DNA of 64,000 bases from Stenotrophomonas sp. Ste86 (GTDB lineage Bacteria > Pseudomonadota > Gammaproteobacteria > Xanthomonadales > Xanthomonadaceae): positions 1-64,000 of the forward strand of contig NZ_JALJRW010000015.1 in the NCBI RefSeq assembly GCF_024519465.1, read 5' to 3'. Position numbers and translations under genes: made by a program. The notes beneath the pieces were generated by a model. The model was not told where the DNA came from. It ran no database searches and saw nothing but the letters and a program-made list of their open reading frames with translations. Shown piece after piece: positions 37,638 to 46,583 of this stretch (positions are counted from its first letter, which is position 1; every line of letters starts with the position of its first letter).

Positions 37638-38712
37638 GCTGCATCGCCTGCAAAGTGAAAGGAATCCGCGTGGGCAGGCTGGGCGGTTGCCGCAGCAGCT
37701 GCTGCGCGCGCGCCAGCAGGGCGGCACTGTCGTGCAAGGCTACCGCACCGGACGGTTGCAGTTGCGTCAACAACTCACCGACGCCGCCGTGGTTCCAGCC
37801 CAGCACCGGGCGGCCCACCGACAGCGCTTCGAGCACGGTGCGGCCAAAGGCTTCGGCCTTGTCCGACACCTGCAGCACCAGATCGCTGGCCGCATACGCC
37901 TGGGCAATGCGCGTGGTGGGCGCGGTCATCAGCACTGCATCGGCAATGCCGAGCGTGCGCGCCTGCGCCTCCAACTCGGCCACGTACGCCTCACGGCCAG
38001 GCTCGCGGGTGCCGGGCATCCACAGCCTGGCCGGCACGCCCGCCGCATGCAGGCCGGCGACCACCTGCAACGCATGCCGGTGGCCCTTCAGGCGGGTTCC
38101 GCGACCAGGCAACAGCAGCAGTGGCGCATCGGTGCCCAGCAGTGGGTGCTGTTCGGCCACGGCCAAGCGCGCGCGGCGGTCGTTGCGTGCCGCGCGTGGG
38201 AACTGGGCCACGTCCACGCCGCGCGGAATCACCTGCAGGCGCTCGGCCGGTACGCTTGGATAGTGGGTCTGGACGAACTCGCGCACGCTGTTGGACACGC
38301 AGATGACGCGCTCACCGCTGGTCATCACCGCGCTGTAGCGGCCCGGCGAGTTCAGCCCGTGCACGGTGGTGACCCAGTGCGGGCGCTGCCCCGGCGGCAG
38401 GTTGCGCAGCGCGTACAGGCCCAGCCAGGCCGGCAGCCGCGAGCGCGCATGCACGATGTCCGCGCCGACCTCGGCGAACAGCCGGCGCAGGCTCAGCACG
38501 TGGCTCAGGGTGAGCAGTGATTTGCGGCCGATGTCCAGGGTGAGGTGTTCGGCGCCGCTGGCCAGCAGCGGTTCGACCAACCGCCCACCGGCAGACACGA
38601 CGATGGCCCGGTGGCCGGCGGCAACCAGGACGGAGGCGATTTCAAGGGTGGAGCGTTCAACCCCGCCGGAGTGCAGCGCCGGCAGCAGCTGCACCACGGT
38701 CAGTCGGCGCAC
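37600..38712 (-). CDS. Glycosyltransferase family 4 protein
   Basis: A 370-residue GT-B fold enzyme. The N-terminal acceptor domain begins VVQLLPALHSGGVERSTLEI, a common GT4 start. The C-terminal nucleotide-sugar domain contains PLLLLPGRGTRLKGH and EAFGRTVLEALSVGRPVLGW, the EX7E motif of retaining transferases. It probably extends lipopolysaccharide core or another cell-surface glycan; donor and acceptor are unknown. It is preceded by a zinc-finger protein gene 15 bases upstream and overlaps the ligase-like gene downstream. Confidence 0.92.
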   Translation of the reverse strand: MRRLTVVQLLPALHSGGVERSTLEIASVLVAAGHRAIVVSAGGRLVEPLLASGAEHLTLDIGRKSLLTLSHVLSLRRLFAEVGADIVHARSRLPAWLGLYALRNLPPGQRPHWVTTVHGLNSPGRYSAVMTSGERVICVSNSVREFVQTHYPSVPAERLQVIPRGVDVAQFPRAARNDRRARLAVAEQHPLLGTDAPLLLLPGRGTRLKGHRHALQVVAGLHAAGVPARLWMPGTREPGREAYVAELEAQARTLGIADAVLMTAPTTRIAQAYAASDLVLQVSDKAEAFGRTVLEALSVGRPVLGWNHGGVGELLTQLQPSGAVALHDSAALLARAQQLLRQPPSLPTRIPFTLQAMQRDTLQLYTSLAG

Positions 38713-38727
38713 GGACGCAGCCGTGGC

Positions 38728-38925
38728 TCAGTCGGCCAGCACGAACACGGCGCCGCAGTACGGGCACTTGGCCTCGCAGTTGGGCTCGTCTTCGATCGGC
38801 AGGTACACGCGCGGGTGGGAGTTCCACAGCGCCATTTCCGGAGTCGGGCAGCTCAGCGGCAGGTCGACGCGGTGCACGGTGTAGCGCTTCTCGGCGTTGG
38901 CGGGCGCAGTGGCGGTATGGCTCAT
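38728..38925 (-). CDS. Small zinc-finger (CHCC type) protein
   Basis: A 65-residue protein. The Cys/His pattern SCPTPEMALWNSHPRVYLPI then CEAKCPYCGAVFVL matches the zf-CHCC domain, which in larger relatives occurs in complex I accessory subunit NDUFS6. Stand-alone versions are common next to unrelated genes in proteobacteria and have no firm role. It starts at the ATG at 38925 (MSHTATAP). A TTGACA box on the minus strand at 39069-39074 could be its -35. It is the first gene of the unit with the glycosyltransferase and the ligase-like gene. Confidence 0.88.
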   Translation of the reverse strand: MSHTATAPANAEKRYTVHRVDLPLSCPTPEMALWNSHPRVYLPIEDEPNCEAKCPYCGAVFVLAD

Positions 38926-39310
38926 GGCGTGGACACACAAAGGAATTGCGAAGGTGTCGATTCTAGCACCCGGCGCTGCGGCATCGCCGCTGCGGCCGAC
39001 GGCGGCATGCCGGGGCGATGCGTATTGCCGGGAGACAACACCGTTCTTTTTAAATCGATCCAAACACACTGTCAACCACGTCAGGATCGGGTGGTTTTTC
39101 AGTGTTTGGATCGAACTAAATAGTACTTGCCAGCGTCCCCATGCCTGTTGCAGCATCGGACCGGTTCGATTCCTGCCCCGATCGCATGGCCCGTCCCCCG
39201 CCGGACCTGCATCGCCCTCCTGTCCGCCGCTGGCGGCCGGGGTGATGCGGTCTGCCGTGGTCGCCGATGCGGGCTCTGCCTGCCGCCTGCCCTACCCGGG
39301 AGTTCCCTGC
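38926..39310. other. Divergent intergenic region with 12-bp inverted repeat
   Basis: CGATCCAAACAC (39056-39067) and GTGTTTGGATCG (39102-39113) are perfect complements 34 bases apart. They overlap or flank candidate promoters: on the minus strand TTGACA with a TTTAAA-type -10, and on the plus strand TAAATA. No T-run follows, so an operator is more likely than a terminator. The rest of the gap shows nothing I can name. Confidence 0.45.
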
Positions 39311-42300
39311 ATGTCCCTGCCCGCTCCGCGCCCCGCCCGCCACGCCCTGCTGCCGCTTGCCCTCGCCATGGCCTGCGCCTCACTCGCCCTGCCCGCGTTC
39401 GGCCAGGGCCTGCAGACCTCCTTCGAGCCGGGCCAGCCGACCCCCTCGGTCGGCAAGCAGGCGCTGCAGGTCGAGATCGGCAACGGTCCGCGCGCGCCGT
39501 ATGCGGCCAAGGCCGGCGTCGGCTACACCGGCCTGCGCGCGCTGCACTACGCCAGCACCGGCGGCCCCCTGCAGCGGCGCCTGTTCGATACCGACGTGCG
39601 CATCGAGGCCGACACCGCGCTGAGCTGGCTGGTACTGCCGGAGATCGTCGGCAAGGACACCGTGGCGTCCACCTACGTCTCGCTGGACCTGGTGCTGGAC
39701 GACGGCAGCCGGGTCTCGGCCAGCGACGCGCGCGACCAGCACGGCGTGGCGCTGGGCGCGACCGCGCAGGGCGATTCGAAAACGCTGTACCCCCAGCAGT
39801 GGGCCCGCAAATCGGTGCGCCTGGGCGACGTCGCCGCGCTGCGTGGGCGCCGCGTGGTGGGCGTCGAACTGCAGGTGGCCAGCGCCGCCGGCGCGCCGGT
39901 GTCGGGCTGGATCGACGACGTGCGCCTGGACGCGCAGGCGCGCAGCGCGCCGCAGCGGCCGTCGGACTGGGTACTGACCACGCGCGGCACGCAGGCCAAC
40001 GGCACGTTCTCGCGCGGCAACAACTTCCCGGCCACGGCGGTGCCGCACGGGTTCAACTTCTGGACCCCGGTCACCGATGCCGGCGCGCTGACCTGGCTGT
40101 ACCGCTGGAACGAACAGAACGATGCCAGCAACCGTCCGCGCCTGCAGGCGCTGGCGCTCAGCCACCAGCCCAGCCCGTGGATGGGCGACCGCCAGACCTT
40201 CCAGGTGATGCCCTCGGCCAGCCGTGGCGTGCCCGAGGCCGACCGCGGCAAGCGTGCGCTGGCCTTCTCGCACGACAATGAGCGTGCGCGTCCCTACCGT
40301 TACGACGTGCGCTTCGACAATGGCATCGCTGCGGCGATCGCCCCGACCGACCACGCCGCGTTGTTCCGCTTCGAGTTCCCGGAAAAAGGCGACGCCAACC
40401 TGCTGTTCGACAACGTCGATGCGCGCGGCGGGCTGACCCTGGACGCGGCCACGCAGACCTTGTCCGGCTACACCGATACCCGCAGCGGCCTGTCCAACGG
40501 CGCCACCCGCATGTACGTGGTGGCCAGCTTCGACAAACCCTGGCGCAGCAGCGGGCAGATCGACACCGGCCGTGCCACCGGCTACATCAAGTTCGATGCC
40601 GGCAGCGACCGCCGGGTGAACATGCGCATCGCCACGTCGCTGATCTCCCTCGAGCAGGCGCGCCACAACCTGGCACTGGAACTGGCCGCCACCGACGACC
40701 TGGAGCGCGTGGCCGCACGCGCGCAGGACGCCTGGGATGCGCGCCTGGTGCCGTTCGACATCGGCGATGCCAGCGACGACCAGAAGACCACGCTGTATTC
40801 CAGCCTGTACCGGTTGTATCTGTACCCCAACTCCGGCCATGAAAACGCCGGCACCGCAGCCGCCCCCGACTGGCGCTACGCCAGCCAGGCCAGTGCCGCC
40901 GACGACAACAGCGACGGCAGCGCCACGCGCAGCTTCGCCCCGATCCGCGACGGCAAGGTGTACGTCAACAACGGCTTCTGGGATACCTTCCGCACTACCT
41001 GGCCGGCGTATGCGTTGTTCACCAAAGACGATGCCGGCGCGCTGGTGCAGGGCTTCCTGGAGCAGTACCGCGCCGGTGGCTGGGTCGCGCGCTGGTCCTC
41101 GCCGGGCTATGCCGACCTGATGGTGGGCACCAGTTCGGATGTGGCCTTCGCCGACGCATGGCTGAAGGGCATCGGCGGCTTCGATCCAGAGGAGGCCTAT
41201 GCGGCGGCGTTGAAGAACGCCACCGTGGTGCCGCCGGACCGCCACGTAGGGCGCAAGGGCATGGACCGTTCCACCTTCCGCGGCTACGCCAGCGCCGAGG
41301 TGCATGAAGGGATGTCGTGGACGATGGAGGGGGCGCTCAACGACTTCGGCATCGCCAACATGGCCCAGGCGCTGGCCAAACGCGCAACCACGGCCGCCGC
41401 GCGCGAGCGCTATACCACCGAGGCCGACTACTTCAGCCACCGTGCGGGCACCTACGCCACGCTGTTCGATCCGACAGCCGGCTTCTTCCAGGGCCGCACT
41501 GCCGACGGCCAATGGCGGCTGGCCGCCAAGGACTACGACCCGCGCGTGTGGGGCCATGACTACACCGAATCCAACGGGTGGACGTTCGCCTTTACTGCCG
41601 CGCACGACGGCGAAGGCCTGGCCGGGCTGTACGGCGGCCGCGACAAACTTGCGGCCAAGCTGGACGAATTCTTCGCCACCCCGGAAACCGCCGACCCGGC
41701 GTTCGCCGGCTCCTATGGCGGCACCATCCATGAGATGACCGAAGCGCGCGATGTGCGCATGGGCATGTACGCGCACAGCAACCAGCCGGCGCACCACATC
41801 CCGTGGATGTACCTGTATGCCGGGCAGCCATGGAAGACCCAGCACCACGTGCGCGAGATCCTGTCGCGGCTGTACGTGGGCAGCGAGATCGGCCAGGGCT
41901 ACCCCGGCGATGAGGACAACGGCGAAACGTCGGCGTGGTACGTGCTGGCCTCGCTGGGTCTGTATCCGCTGCGCATGGGCTCGCCCGAGTACGCGATCGG
42001 CTCGCCGGCGTTCCGCCATGCCCGGGTCGAACTGCAGGGCGGCGCGGTGCTGACCGTCAATGCGCCGGACAACTCGCGCGAGAACGTGTACGTGCAGTCG
42101 TTGAAAATCAACGGCAAGCCGTGGAGCAAGACCTGGGTGCCGCACGAGGTGATCGCCAAGGGCGCCACGCTGGACTTCGTGATGGGGCCCAAGCCCTCCC
42201 CGTGGGGCAGCGGCCCGGACGATGCGCCGCGCTCGCTCACCGCGCGCGGCCAGCGCCCTGCCCTGCTGCATGACCTGCTCGGCAGCGGTCCGCGTGCGCA

Positions 42301-42661
42301 GGGTGCCGATGGACGGGCGCTGCAGGCGCTGGTCGATGACGATGCCGGCACCGTGGTGCCGCTGGGTGCCGGCACGGTGTCATTCACCGGGGTCAGCGAC
42401 GGCGTGCCATCGATGTACACGCTGACCAGTGGCAACGCCCCGATCCGCGGCGGCGAGTGGACGCTGGAAGCACGCCGCAGCGGCGGCCGCTGGACCGTGC
42501 TGGACCAGCGCCGTGGCGAGGACTTCGCCTGGGCGCAGCAGACCCGTCCGTTCGGCATCGCCACGCCGGGCCGTTACGCCGAGTACCGGTTGCGCATCGC
42601 CGGGCCTGGGCGGATGCAGCTGGCCGAGGTGGAATTGCTGGCGCCGGTTGGGGAACGTTGA
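39311..42661 (+). CDS. GH92-family glycosidase, secreted (general acid Glu replaced by Gln)
   Basis: A 1116-residue exported protein (signal LALAMACASLALPAFG). In order: an extra N-terminal beta-sandwich (about 30-220), the GH92 N-domain (about 230-470), the (alpha/alpha)6 catalytic domain (about 480-960) and a C-terminal galactose-binding-like domain (about 990-1116). GH92 enzymes are Ca2+-dependent exo-alpha-mannosidases. The base/metal region is GDEDNGETSAWY, with Asp867 and Asp869. The usual general-acid motif HGNEPSHH reads HSNQPAHH here, with Gln825. That suggests a substrate with a good leaving group, such as mannose-1-phosphate linkages, or loss of activity. The start ATG at 39311 fits the signal peptide. 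A metalloprotease gene follows after two bases. Confidence 0.9.
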   Translation: MSLPAPRPARHALLPLALAMACASLALPAFGQGLQTSFEPGQPTPSVGKQALQVEIGNGPRAPYAAKAGVGYTGLRALHYASTGGPLQRRLFDTDVRIEADTALSWLVLPEIVGKDTVASTYVSLDLVLDDGSRVSASDARDQHGVALGATAQGDSKTLYPQQWARKSVRLGDVAALRGRRVVGVELQVASAAGAPVSGWIDDVRLDAQARSAPQRPSDWVLTTRGTQANGTFSRGNNFPATAVPHGFNFWTPVTDAGALTWLYRWNEQNDASNRPRLQALALSHQPSPWMGDRQTFQVMPSASRGVPEADRGKRALAFSHDNERARPYRYDVRFDNGIAAAIAPTDHAALFRFEFPEKGDANLLFDNVDARGGLTLDAATQTLSGYTDTRSGLSNGATRMYVVASFDKPWRSSGQIDTGRATGYIKFDAGSDRRVNMRIATSLISLEQARHNLALELAATDDLERVAARAQDAWDARLVPFDIGDASDDQKTTLYSSLYRLYLYPNSGHENAGTAAAPDWRYASQASAADDNSDGSATRSFAPIRDGKVYVNNGFWDTFRTTWPAYALFTKDDAGALVQGFLEQYRAGGWVARWSSPGYADLMVGTSSDVAFADAWLKGIGGFDPEEAYAAALKNATVVPPDRHVGRKGMDRSTFRGYASAEVHEGMSWTMEGALNDFGIANMAQALAKRATTAAARERYTTEADYFSHRAGTYATLFDPTAGFFQGRTADGQWRLAAKDYDPRVWGHDYTESNGWTFAFTAAHDGEGLAGLYGGRDKLAAKLDEFFATPETADPAFAGSYGGTIHEMTEARDVRMGMYAHSNQPAHHIPWMYLYAGQPWKTQHHVREILSRLYVGSEIGQGYPGDEDNGETSAWYVLASLGLYPLRMGSPEYAIGSPAFRHARVELQGGAVLTVNAPDNSRENVYVQSLKINGKPWSKTWVPHEVIAKGATLDFVMGPKPSPWGSGPDDAPRSLTARGQRPALLHDLLGSGPRAQGADGRALQALVDDDAGTVVPLGAGTVSFTGVSDGVPSMYTLTSGNAPIRGGEWTLEARRSGGRWTVLDQRRGEDFAWAQQTRPFGIATPGRYAEYRLRIAGPGRMQLAEVELLAPVGER

Positions 42662-42663
42662 GG

Positions 42664-43398
42664 ATGGGCGCGATGGCGTTCTGCAGGTCGATGGCCGATG
42701 GGGTCATGGGGAGCCGGCCAGCGGCCGGCACTACCGGGGTGCTGATGCTGGCGTTGGTGGCGTTCGATGCCGCGGCGTTCGAGGGCAGCCAGCAGCGCGA
42801 GGGGGTGACGCTGACCTACCGCGATCCGGGCGATGCGCTGGAGGCGACGCTGCGCGGCCGGATCATCGAGACGTTCTTCGCGGCCTATCTGCGCGAACGC
42901 GCCGATTTCCATCCGGGCGCACCGGCGCAGGCGCGCATCGTGATCGACCCGGGGTACGACGGCGTCGCCTTTGTCGGCGAAGGCGACGGGGCCGCCACCA
43001 TCACCATCAACCCGGGCTGGTTGGCCACACATCCAGACGACGTGGACCTGGTCACCCATGAGGCGATGCACATCGTGCAGGGCTACCCCGAGTACGCCAA
43101 CGAACGCGTGCCCGGCTGGCTGGTGGAAGGCATCGCCGATTACGCGCGCGACCGCTATGGTCGGCACAACGCGGCGGCCGGCTGGGCGCTGCCGACGGCG
43201 GTGAAGGACGGGCAGCATTTCGATACCGGTTACCGGGTCACCGGTGCGTTTCTGAAGTGGAGCGAGGACCAGCATCCCGGGCTGGTAAAGGCGCTGGATG
43301 CGGCGTTGCGCGAGGGGCGCTATGCGCCGGCCTTGTGGACGCAGCGCACCGGGATGGCGTTGCCGGCGCTTTGGGCGGCATACGTGAAGGCGCGTTGA
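42664..43398 (+). CDS. Basic secretory protein (BSP) family metalloprotease-like protein
   Basis: A protein of about 244 residues. The zinc-binding motif is THEAMHIVQGY, with the downstream GWLVEGIADYARDRYG and WALPTAVKDG typical of the plant basic-secretory-protein/peptidase-like family. A hydrophobic stretch (VLMLALVAFDAAAFEGS) would be an export signal. The start is uncertain: ATG 42664, 42673 and 42706 are all in frame, and a SMAG-like repeat (42710-42734) lies inside the N-terminal coding region, encoding RPAAGTT. It begins two bases after the GH92 stop, so the two secreted enzymes are probably cotranscribed. Confidence 0.8.
   Translation: MGAMAFCRSMADGVMGSRPAAGTTGVLMLALVAFDAAAFEGSQQREGVTLTYRDPGDALEATLRGRIIETFFAAYLRERADFHPGAPAQARIVIDPGYDGVAFVGEGDGAATITINPGWLATHPDDVDLVTHEAMHIVQGYPEYANERVPGWLVEGIADYARDRYGRHNAAAGWALPTAVKDGQHFDTGYRVTGAFLKWSEDQHPGLVKALDAALREGRYAPALWTQRTGMALPALWAAYVKAR
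42710..42734 (+). repeat. REP-like palindrome inside a coding sequence
   Basis: The 25-base palindrome with stem GCCGGCC/GGCCGGC and CTAC end is identical to the copy at 43456-43480. Here it falls in frame within the N-terminal region of the BSP-family gene. Confidence 0.75.
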
Positions 43399-43455
43399 TG
43401 TGGTGCTGGGCACCTATCGTAGAGGGGTGCTTGTCTTGCCGATCGCGCATTTGGA

Positions 43456-43517
43456 GGAGCCGGCCAGCGGCCGGCACTACCGGGGCTCAGTGCCGGCGGC
43501 GGCCAGCGGGCGGCACT
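43456..43517. repeat. REP-like palindromes, GCCGGCC stem type
   Basis: The copy at 43456-43480 matches the copy inside the BSP gene base for base; a second degenerate one follows at about 43489-43517. Confidence 0.7.
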
Positions 43518-43525
43518 GATGGGAC

Positions 43526-43600
43526 TCAGCGCGCGCCGACCAGGCCGGCGTACAGCGCGAAAAGCTGCTGGAAATAGCGTTTCGTCGTTCGACTGCGCAT
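43526..43600 (-). other. Possible 24-residue small ORF
   Basis: ATG 43600 to TGA 43526 encodes MRSRTTKRYFQQLFALYAGL plus VGAR: a basic head followed by a short hydrophobic stretch. GGAG lies 12 bases upstream. The codons are balanced and it stands alone in a gene-poor gap. It may be a small membrane-active peptide or chance. Confidence 0.3.
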
Positions 43601-43804
43601 GGGACTACTCCGGGCTGGCCATTGGGGGTCTGGTCGGGCCCAGGGCGGCGGGAGCCGGTGGCCCTCCGCCGCGGCCGGGCCGCGTGGGGGTATTGGGCCT
43701 TGCGGAGGTTGCAGGGCGGTGACGGCCGGGCTACGGGACTATTGATCGGCAACGTCGCCGTCGGGGTAGCCATCGGCATATCGATCGGCGACGTAGCCAT
43801 CGGC

Positions 43805-43967
43805 GTAGATTCACGCCATGGGTGGATACCGCGCGCAGCGCGGTCCAGGTGTCCAGGCCCGCAGCATCCACGCGTGGGGGTTCTGGCCGGCGTTGAACGC
43901 ACGCCGAAGCCGCCTTATGGCGTGCAGGGTGCCGGGCTTAGTGCATCCACGCATGGCGTGGCGCTAC
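43805..43967. repeat. SMAG-like palindromes, two diverged copies
   Basis: GTAG-headed palindrome at 43805-43829 (stem ATCCACCC-like) and CTAC-ended palindrome at 43943-43967 (stem CACGC/GCGTG); a partial copy is visible at about 43861-43880. Confidence 0.65.
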
Positions 43968-43987
43968 CTGTTTCGCCGCGCGAAACC

Positions 43988-44013
43988 AAAACGCGCCCCG
44001 AAGGGCGCGCTTT
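43988..44013 (-). terminator. Intrinsic terminator after maeB
   Basis: On the minus strand the stem GCGCGCCC-TTCG-GGGCGCGT has a stable UUCG-type loop and is followed by TTTTGGTTT. It lies about 30 bases past the maeB stop codon. Confidence 0.75.
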
Positions 44014-44041
44014 GGAATCTGGGAGCCCAAAGAGCGGCGCG

Positions 44042-46336
44042 TTACGCCCCGTTCTTTTCGGCCTCCAGCTGCTTGCGGATCTGCGCATCGACTGCGGCGA
44101 TCGCGGTCATGTTGAGCACGCGGCGCGAGGTGGCGCTGGTGGTCAGGATGTGCACCGGCTTGGCCACGCCCATCAGAATCGGGCCGATCGCCACGCCATC
44201 GGTGAACACGCGCACCAGGTTGTAGGCGATGTTGGCCGCTTCCAGGTTGGGCAGCACGAACAGGTTGGCGCGGCCCTTCAGCGTGCTGTTGGGCAGCAAC
44301 TTCTGGCGCAGCGCTTCGTCCCATGCGGTGTCGCCCTGCATTTCGCCGTCCACGTTCAAGCGCGGGTTGCGCTTGAGCAGCAGGCCACGCACGGCGCGCA
44401 TCTTCAACGCGTCCTTGGAATCGTGGCTGCCGAAGTTGGAGTGCGACAGCAACGCCACCTTCGGCTCGATCCCGAACAGCTTCATGCGGTAGGCCGCCTG
44501 CAGCGTCGCTTCGCAGATCTGCTCGGCGGTCGGGTCTTCCTGCACGTGGGTGTCCACGAAGAAGAACACGCCGTGCTGGTTGATCACGCCGGTCATGGCC
44601 GAGGTGGAGGTCACCTTGGATTCCAGCGGCAGCACGCTGCGCACATAACCCAGTTTCTTGTGGAAGCGCCCGACCACGCCGGTGAGCATCGCATCGGCTT
44701 CGCCACGGGCCACCATCACCGCCGCGATCAGTGTCGGGCGCGAGCGCATCAGGTTCTTGGCCGCAGCCACGGTCACGCCGCGACGGCCGGTGAGGTTGTG
44801 GTAGTACTGCCAGTACTCGTTGAAACGCGGGTCGTCGTTGATGTTGGTGATGCCGAAATCGACCTCGGCCTTCATCCGCAGACCCAAGCGCTCGATGCGC
44901 GATTCGATCACGTCCGGGCGGCCGATCAGAATCGGGAACGCCAGGCCTTCGTCGACCACGTTCTGCACCGCGCGCAGCACCACTTCTTCTTCGCCTTCGG
45001 CATACACCACGCGCTGCTTGTCGGCGCGCGCACGGTCGTAGACCGGCTTCATCATCAGGCTGGTGCGGTAGACGAACTGGGCCAGCTTCTCGCGGTAGGC
45101 GCCCATGTCGGCGACCGGACGGGTAGCTACGCCCGAATCCATCGCAGCCTGCGCCACGGCGGCCGACAGTTCCACCAGCAGGCGGCGGTCGAACGGACGC
45201 GGGATCAGGTAATCGCGGCCGAAGCTCGGGGTTTCATCGCCATAGGCCGAGCCCAGGTCGCTGGCCTCGCGGCGCGCCATCGCGGCAATGGCGTGCACGC
45301 AGGCGATCTTCATTTCTTCGTTGATCGCCGTGGCGCCCACGTCCAGCGCCCCGCGGAACAGGTACGGGAAGCACAGCACGTTGTTGATCTGGTTCGGGTA
45401 GTCCGAACGACCGGTGCCGATGAGCGCATCCGGACGTACCGAACGGGCCACTTCCGGCATGATTTCCGGGGTCGGGTTGGCCAGGGCGAAGATCACCGGA
45501 TCCTTGGCCATGGTCTTGACCATGTCCGCCGTGAGGATGCCCGGGGCCGACAGGCCGAGGAAGATATCCGCGCCGTCGACGATCTCGGCCAGCGTGCGCT
45601 TGTCGGTGTCGCGTGCGTAACGCGCCTTTTCCGGGTCCAGGTCGGTGCGGCCGGTGTGGATCACGCCGTCGCGATCGAAGGCCAGGATGTTCTCCGGCTT
45701 CAGGCCCAGCGAAACCAGCATGTTGACGCAGGAGATGCCCGCCGCGCCCATGCCGGTGGTGGCCAGCTTGATGTCTTCGATCTTCTTGCCGGTCACGACC
45801 ATGGCGTTGAGCACGGCCGCACCGACGATGATCGCGGTGCCGTGCTGGTCGTCATGGAACACCGGGATGTTCATCCGCTCGCGCAGCTTGCGCTCGACGA
45901 TGAAGCATTCCGGCGCCTTGATGTCTTCCAGGTTGATGCCGCCGAAGGTCGGCTCCAGCGAGGCGATGATGTCGACCAGCTTGTCCGGGTCGTTCTCGTC
46001 GATCTCGATGTCGAACACATCGATGCCGGCGAACTTCTGGAACAGCACGCCCTTGCCTTCCATCACCGGCTTGCCGGCCAGCGGGCCGATGTTGCCCAGG
46101 CCCAGCACGGCGGTGCCGTTGGAAATGACGGCGACGAGGTTGCCGCGCGCGGTCAGCTCGCTGGCCTGCTGCGGGTCGGCCATGATCGCTTCGCAGGCGT
46201 GTGCCACGCCCGGCGAATAGGCCAACGACAGATCGCGCTGGGTCAACATCGGCTTGGTCGCGGTGACCTTGATCTTGCCGGGCGGCGAGAGCCGATGATA
46301 GTCGAGGGCTGCCTGTTTGAAATCTTCGTTGGACAT
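44042..46336 (-). CDS. maeB: NADP-dependent malic enzyme with phosphotransacetylase-like domain
   Basis: A 764-residue MaeB-type enzyme that oxidatively decarboxylates malate to pyruvate with NADP. The N-terminal malic enzyme part (about 1-430) has [28 protein letters not shown] and the Rossmann loop [14 protein letters not shown]. The C-terminal about 320 residues are a phosphotransacetylase-like regulatory domain ([30 protein letters not shown]). Length is typical. It lies next to dctA and links C4-dicarboxylate uptake to pyruvate and NADPH supply. Confidence 0.96.
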   Translation of the reverse strand: MSNEDFKQAALDYHRLSPPGKIKVTATKPMLTQRDLSLAYSPGVAHACEAIMADPQQASELTARGNLVAVISNGTAVLGLGNIGPLAGKPVMEGKGVLFQKFAGIDVFDIEIDENDPDKLVDIIASLEPTFGGINLEDIKAPECFIVERKLRERMNIPVFHDDQHGTAIIVGAAVLNAMVVTGKKIEDIKLATTGMGAAGISCVNMLVSLGLKPENILAFDRDGVIHTGRTDLDPEKARYARDTDKRTLAEIVDGADIFLGLSAPGILTADMVKTMAKDPVIFALANPTPEIMPEVARSVRPDALIGTGRSDYPNQINNVLCFPYLFRGALDVGATAINEEMKIACVHAIAAMARREASDLGSAYGDETPSFGRDYLIPRPFDRRLLVELSAAVAQAAMDSGVATRPVADMGAYREKLAQFVYRTSLMMKPVYDRARADKQRVVYAEGEEEVVLRAVQNVVDEGLAFPILIGRPDVIESRIERLGLRMKAEVDFGITNINDDPRFNEYWQYYHNLTGRRGVTVAAAKNLMRSRPTLIAAVMVARGEADAMLTGVVGRFHKKLGYVRSVLPLESKVTSTSAMTGVINQHGVFFFVDTHVQEDPTAEQICEATLQAAYRMKLFGIEPKVALLSHSNFGSHDSKDALKMRAVRGLLLKRNPRLNVDGEMQGDTAWDEALRQKLLPNSTLKGRANLFVLPNLEAANIAYNLVRVFTDGVAIGPILMGVAKPVHILTTSATSRRVLNMTAIAAVDAQIRKQLEAEKNGA

Positions 46337-46516
46337 CGCTTTCTGCAGATGAATGGGCGAGAGGAACAGGGGATCATACCCCCGTTGGCGTGGATGGACC
46401 TGTCGCTACGCTGTCGCGGCCATGCTGCAACTGCACATATTTCCGGCCGTTCGGCAGCGTATGCAGGCAGCGTGGCGCACGCCGATGACAGATCGCATCA
46501 CTGCTGTGGTAGCGAT

Positions 46517-46560
46517 AAAAAAGCAGGGCCCGCCATCCAGGGGGAGTGGGCAGGCCCTGC
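46517..46560 (-). terminator. Intrinsic terminator after dctA
   Basis: On the minus strand GCAGGGCC (46553-46560) pairs with GGCCCTGC (46523-46530), and T6 follows (46517-46522). It starts 24 bases after the dctA stop. Confidence 0.85.
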
Positions 46561-46583
46561 AACACACACAAACGCAAGCGGGT

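Larger units (their letters stand above)
43399..44041. other. About 640-base gene-poor region after BSP gene
   Basis: It contains two GCCGGCC-type REP-like palindromes (43456-43480 and a degenerate one at about 43489-43517), a minisatellite-like stretch of ATCGGC-rich units (43742-43808), SMAG-like palindromes at 43805-43829 and 43943-43967, and the maeB terminator. One small minus-strand frame is listed separately. Otherwise I see nothing. Confidence 0.6.

Noticed and set aside
39150-39185. tRNA-like T-arm (GGTTCGATTCC)
   Set aside because: The flanking bases do not form a 5-bp T stem, and no D arm, anticodon arm or acceptor stem can be found upstream.
39380-42271. A 963-codon minus-strand frame opposite the GH92 gene
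   Set aside because: Antisense shadow; the plus strand carries the family motifs and signal peptide.
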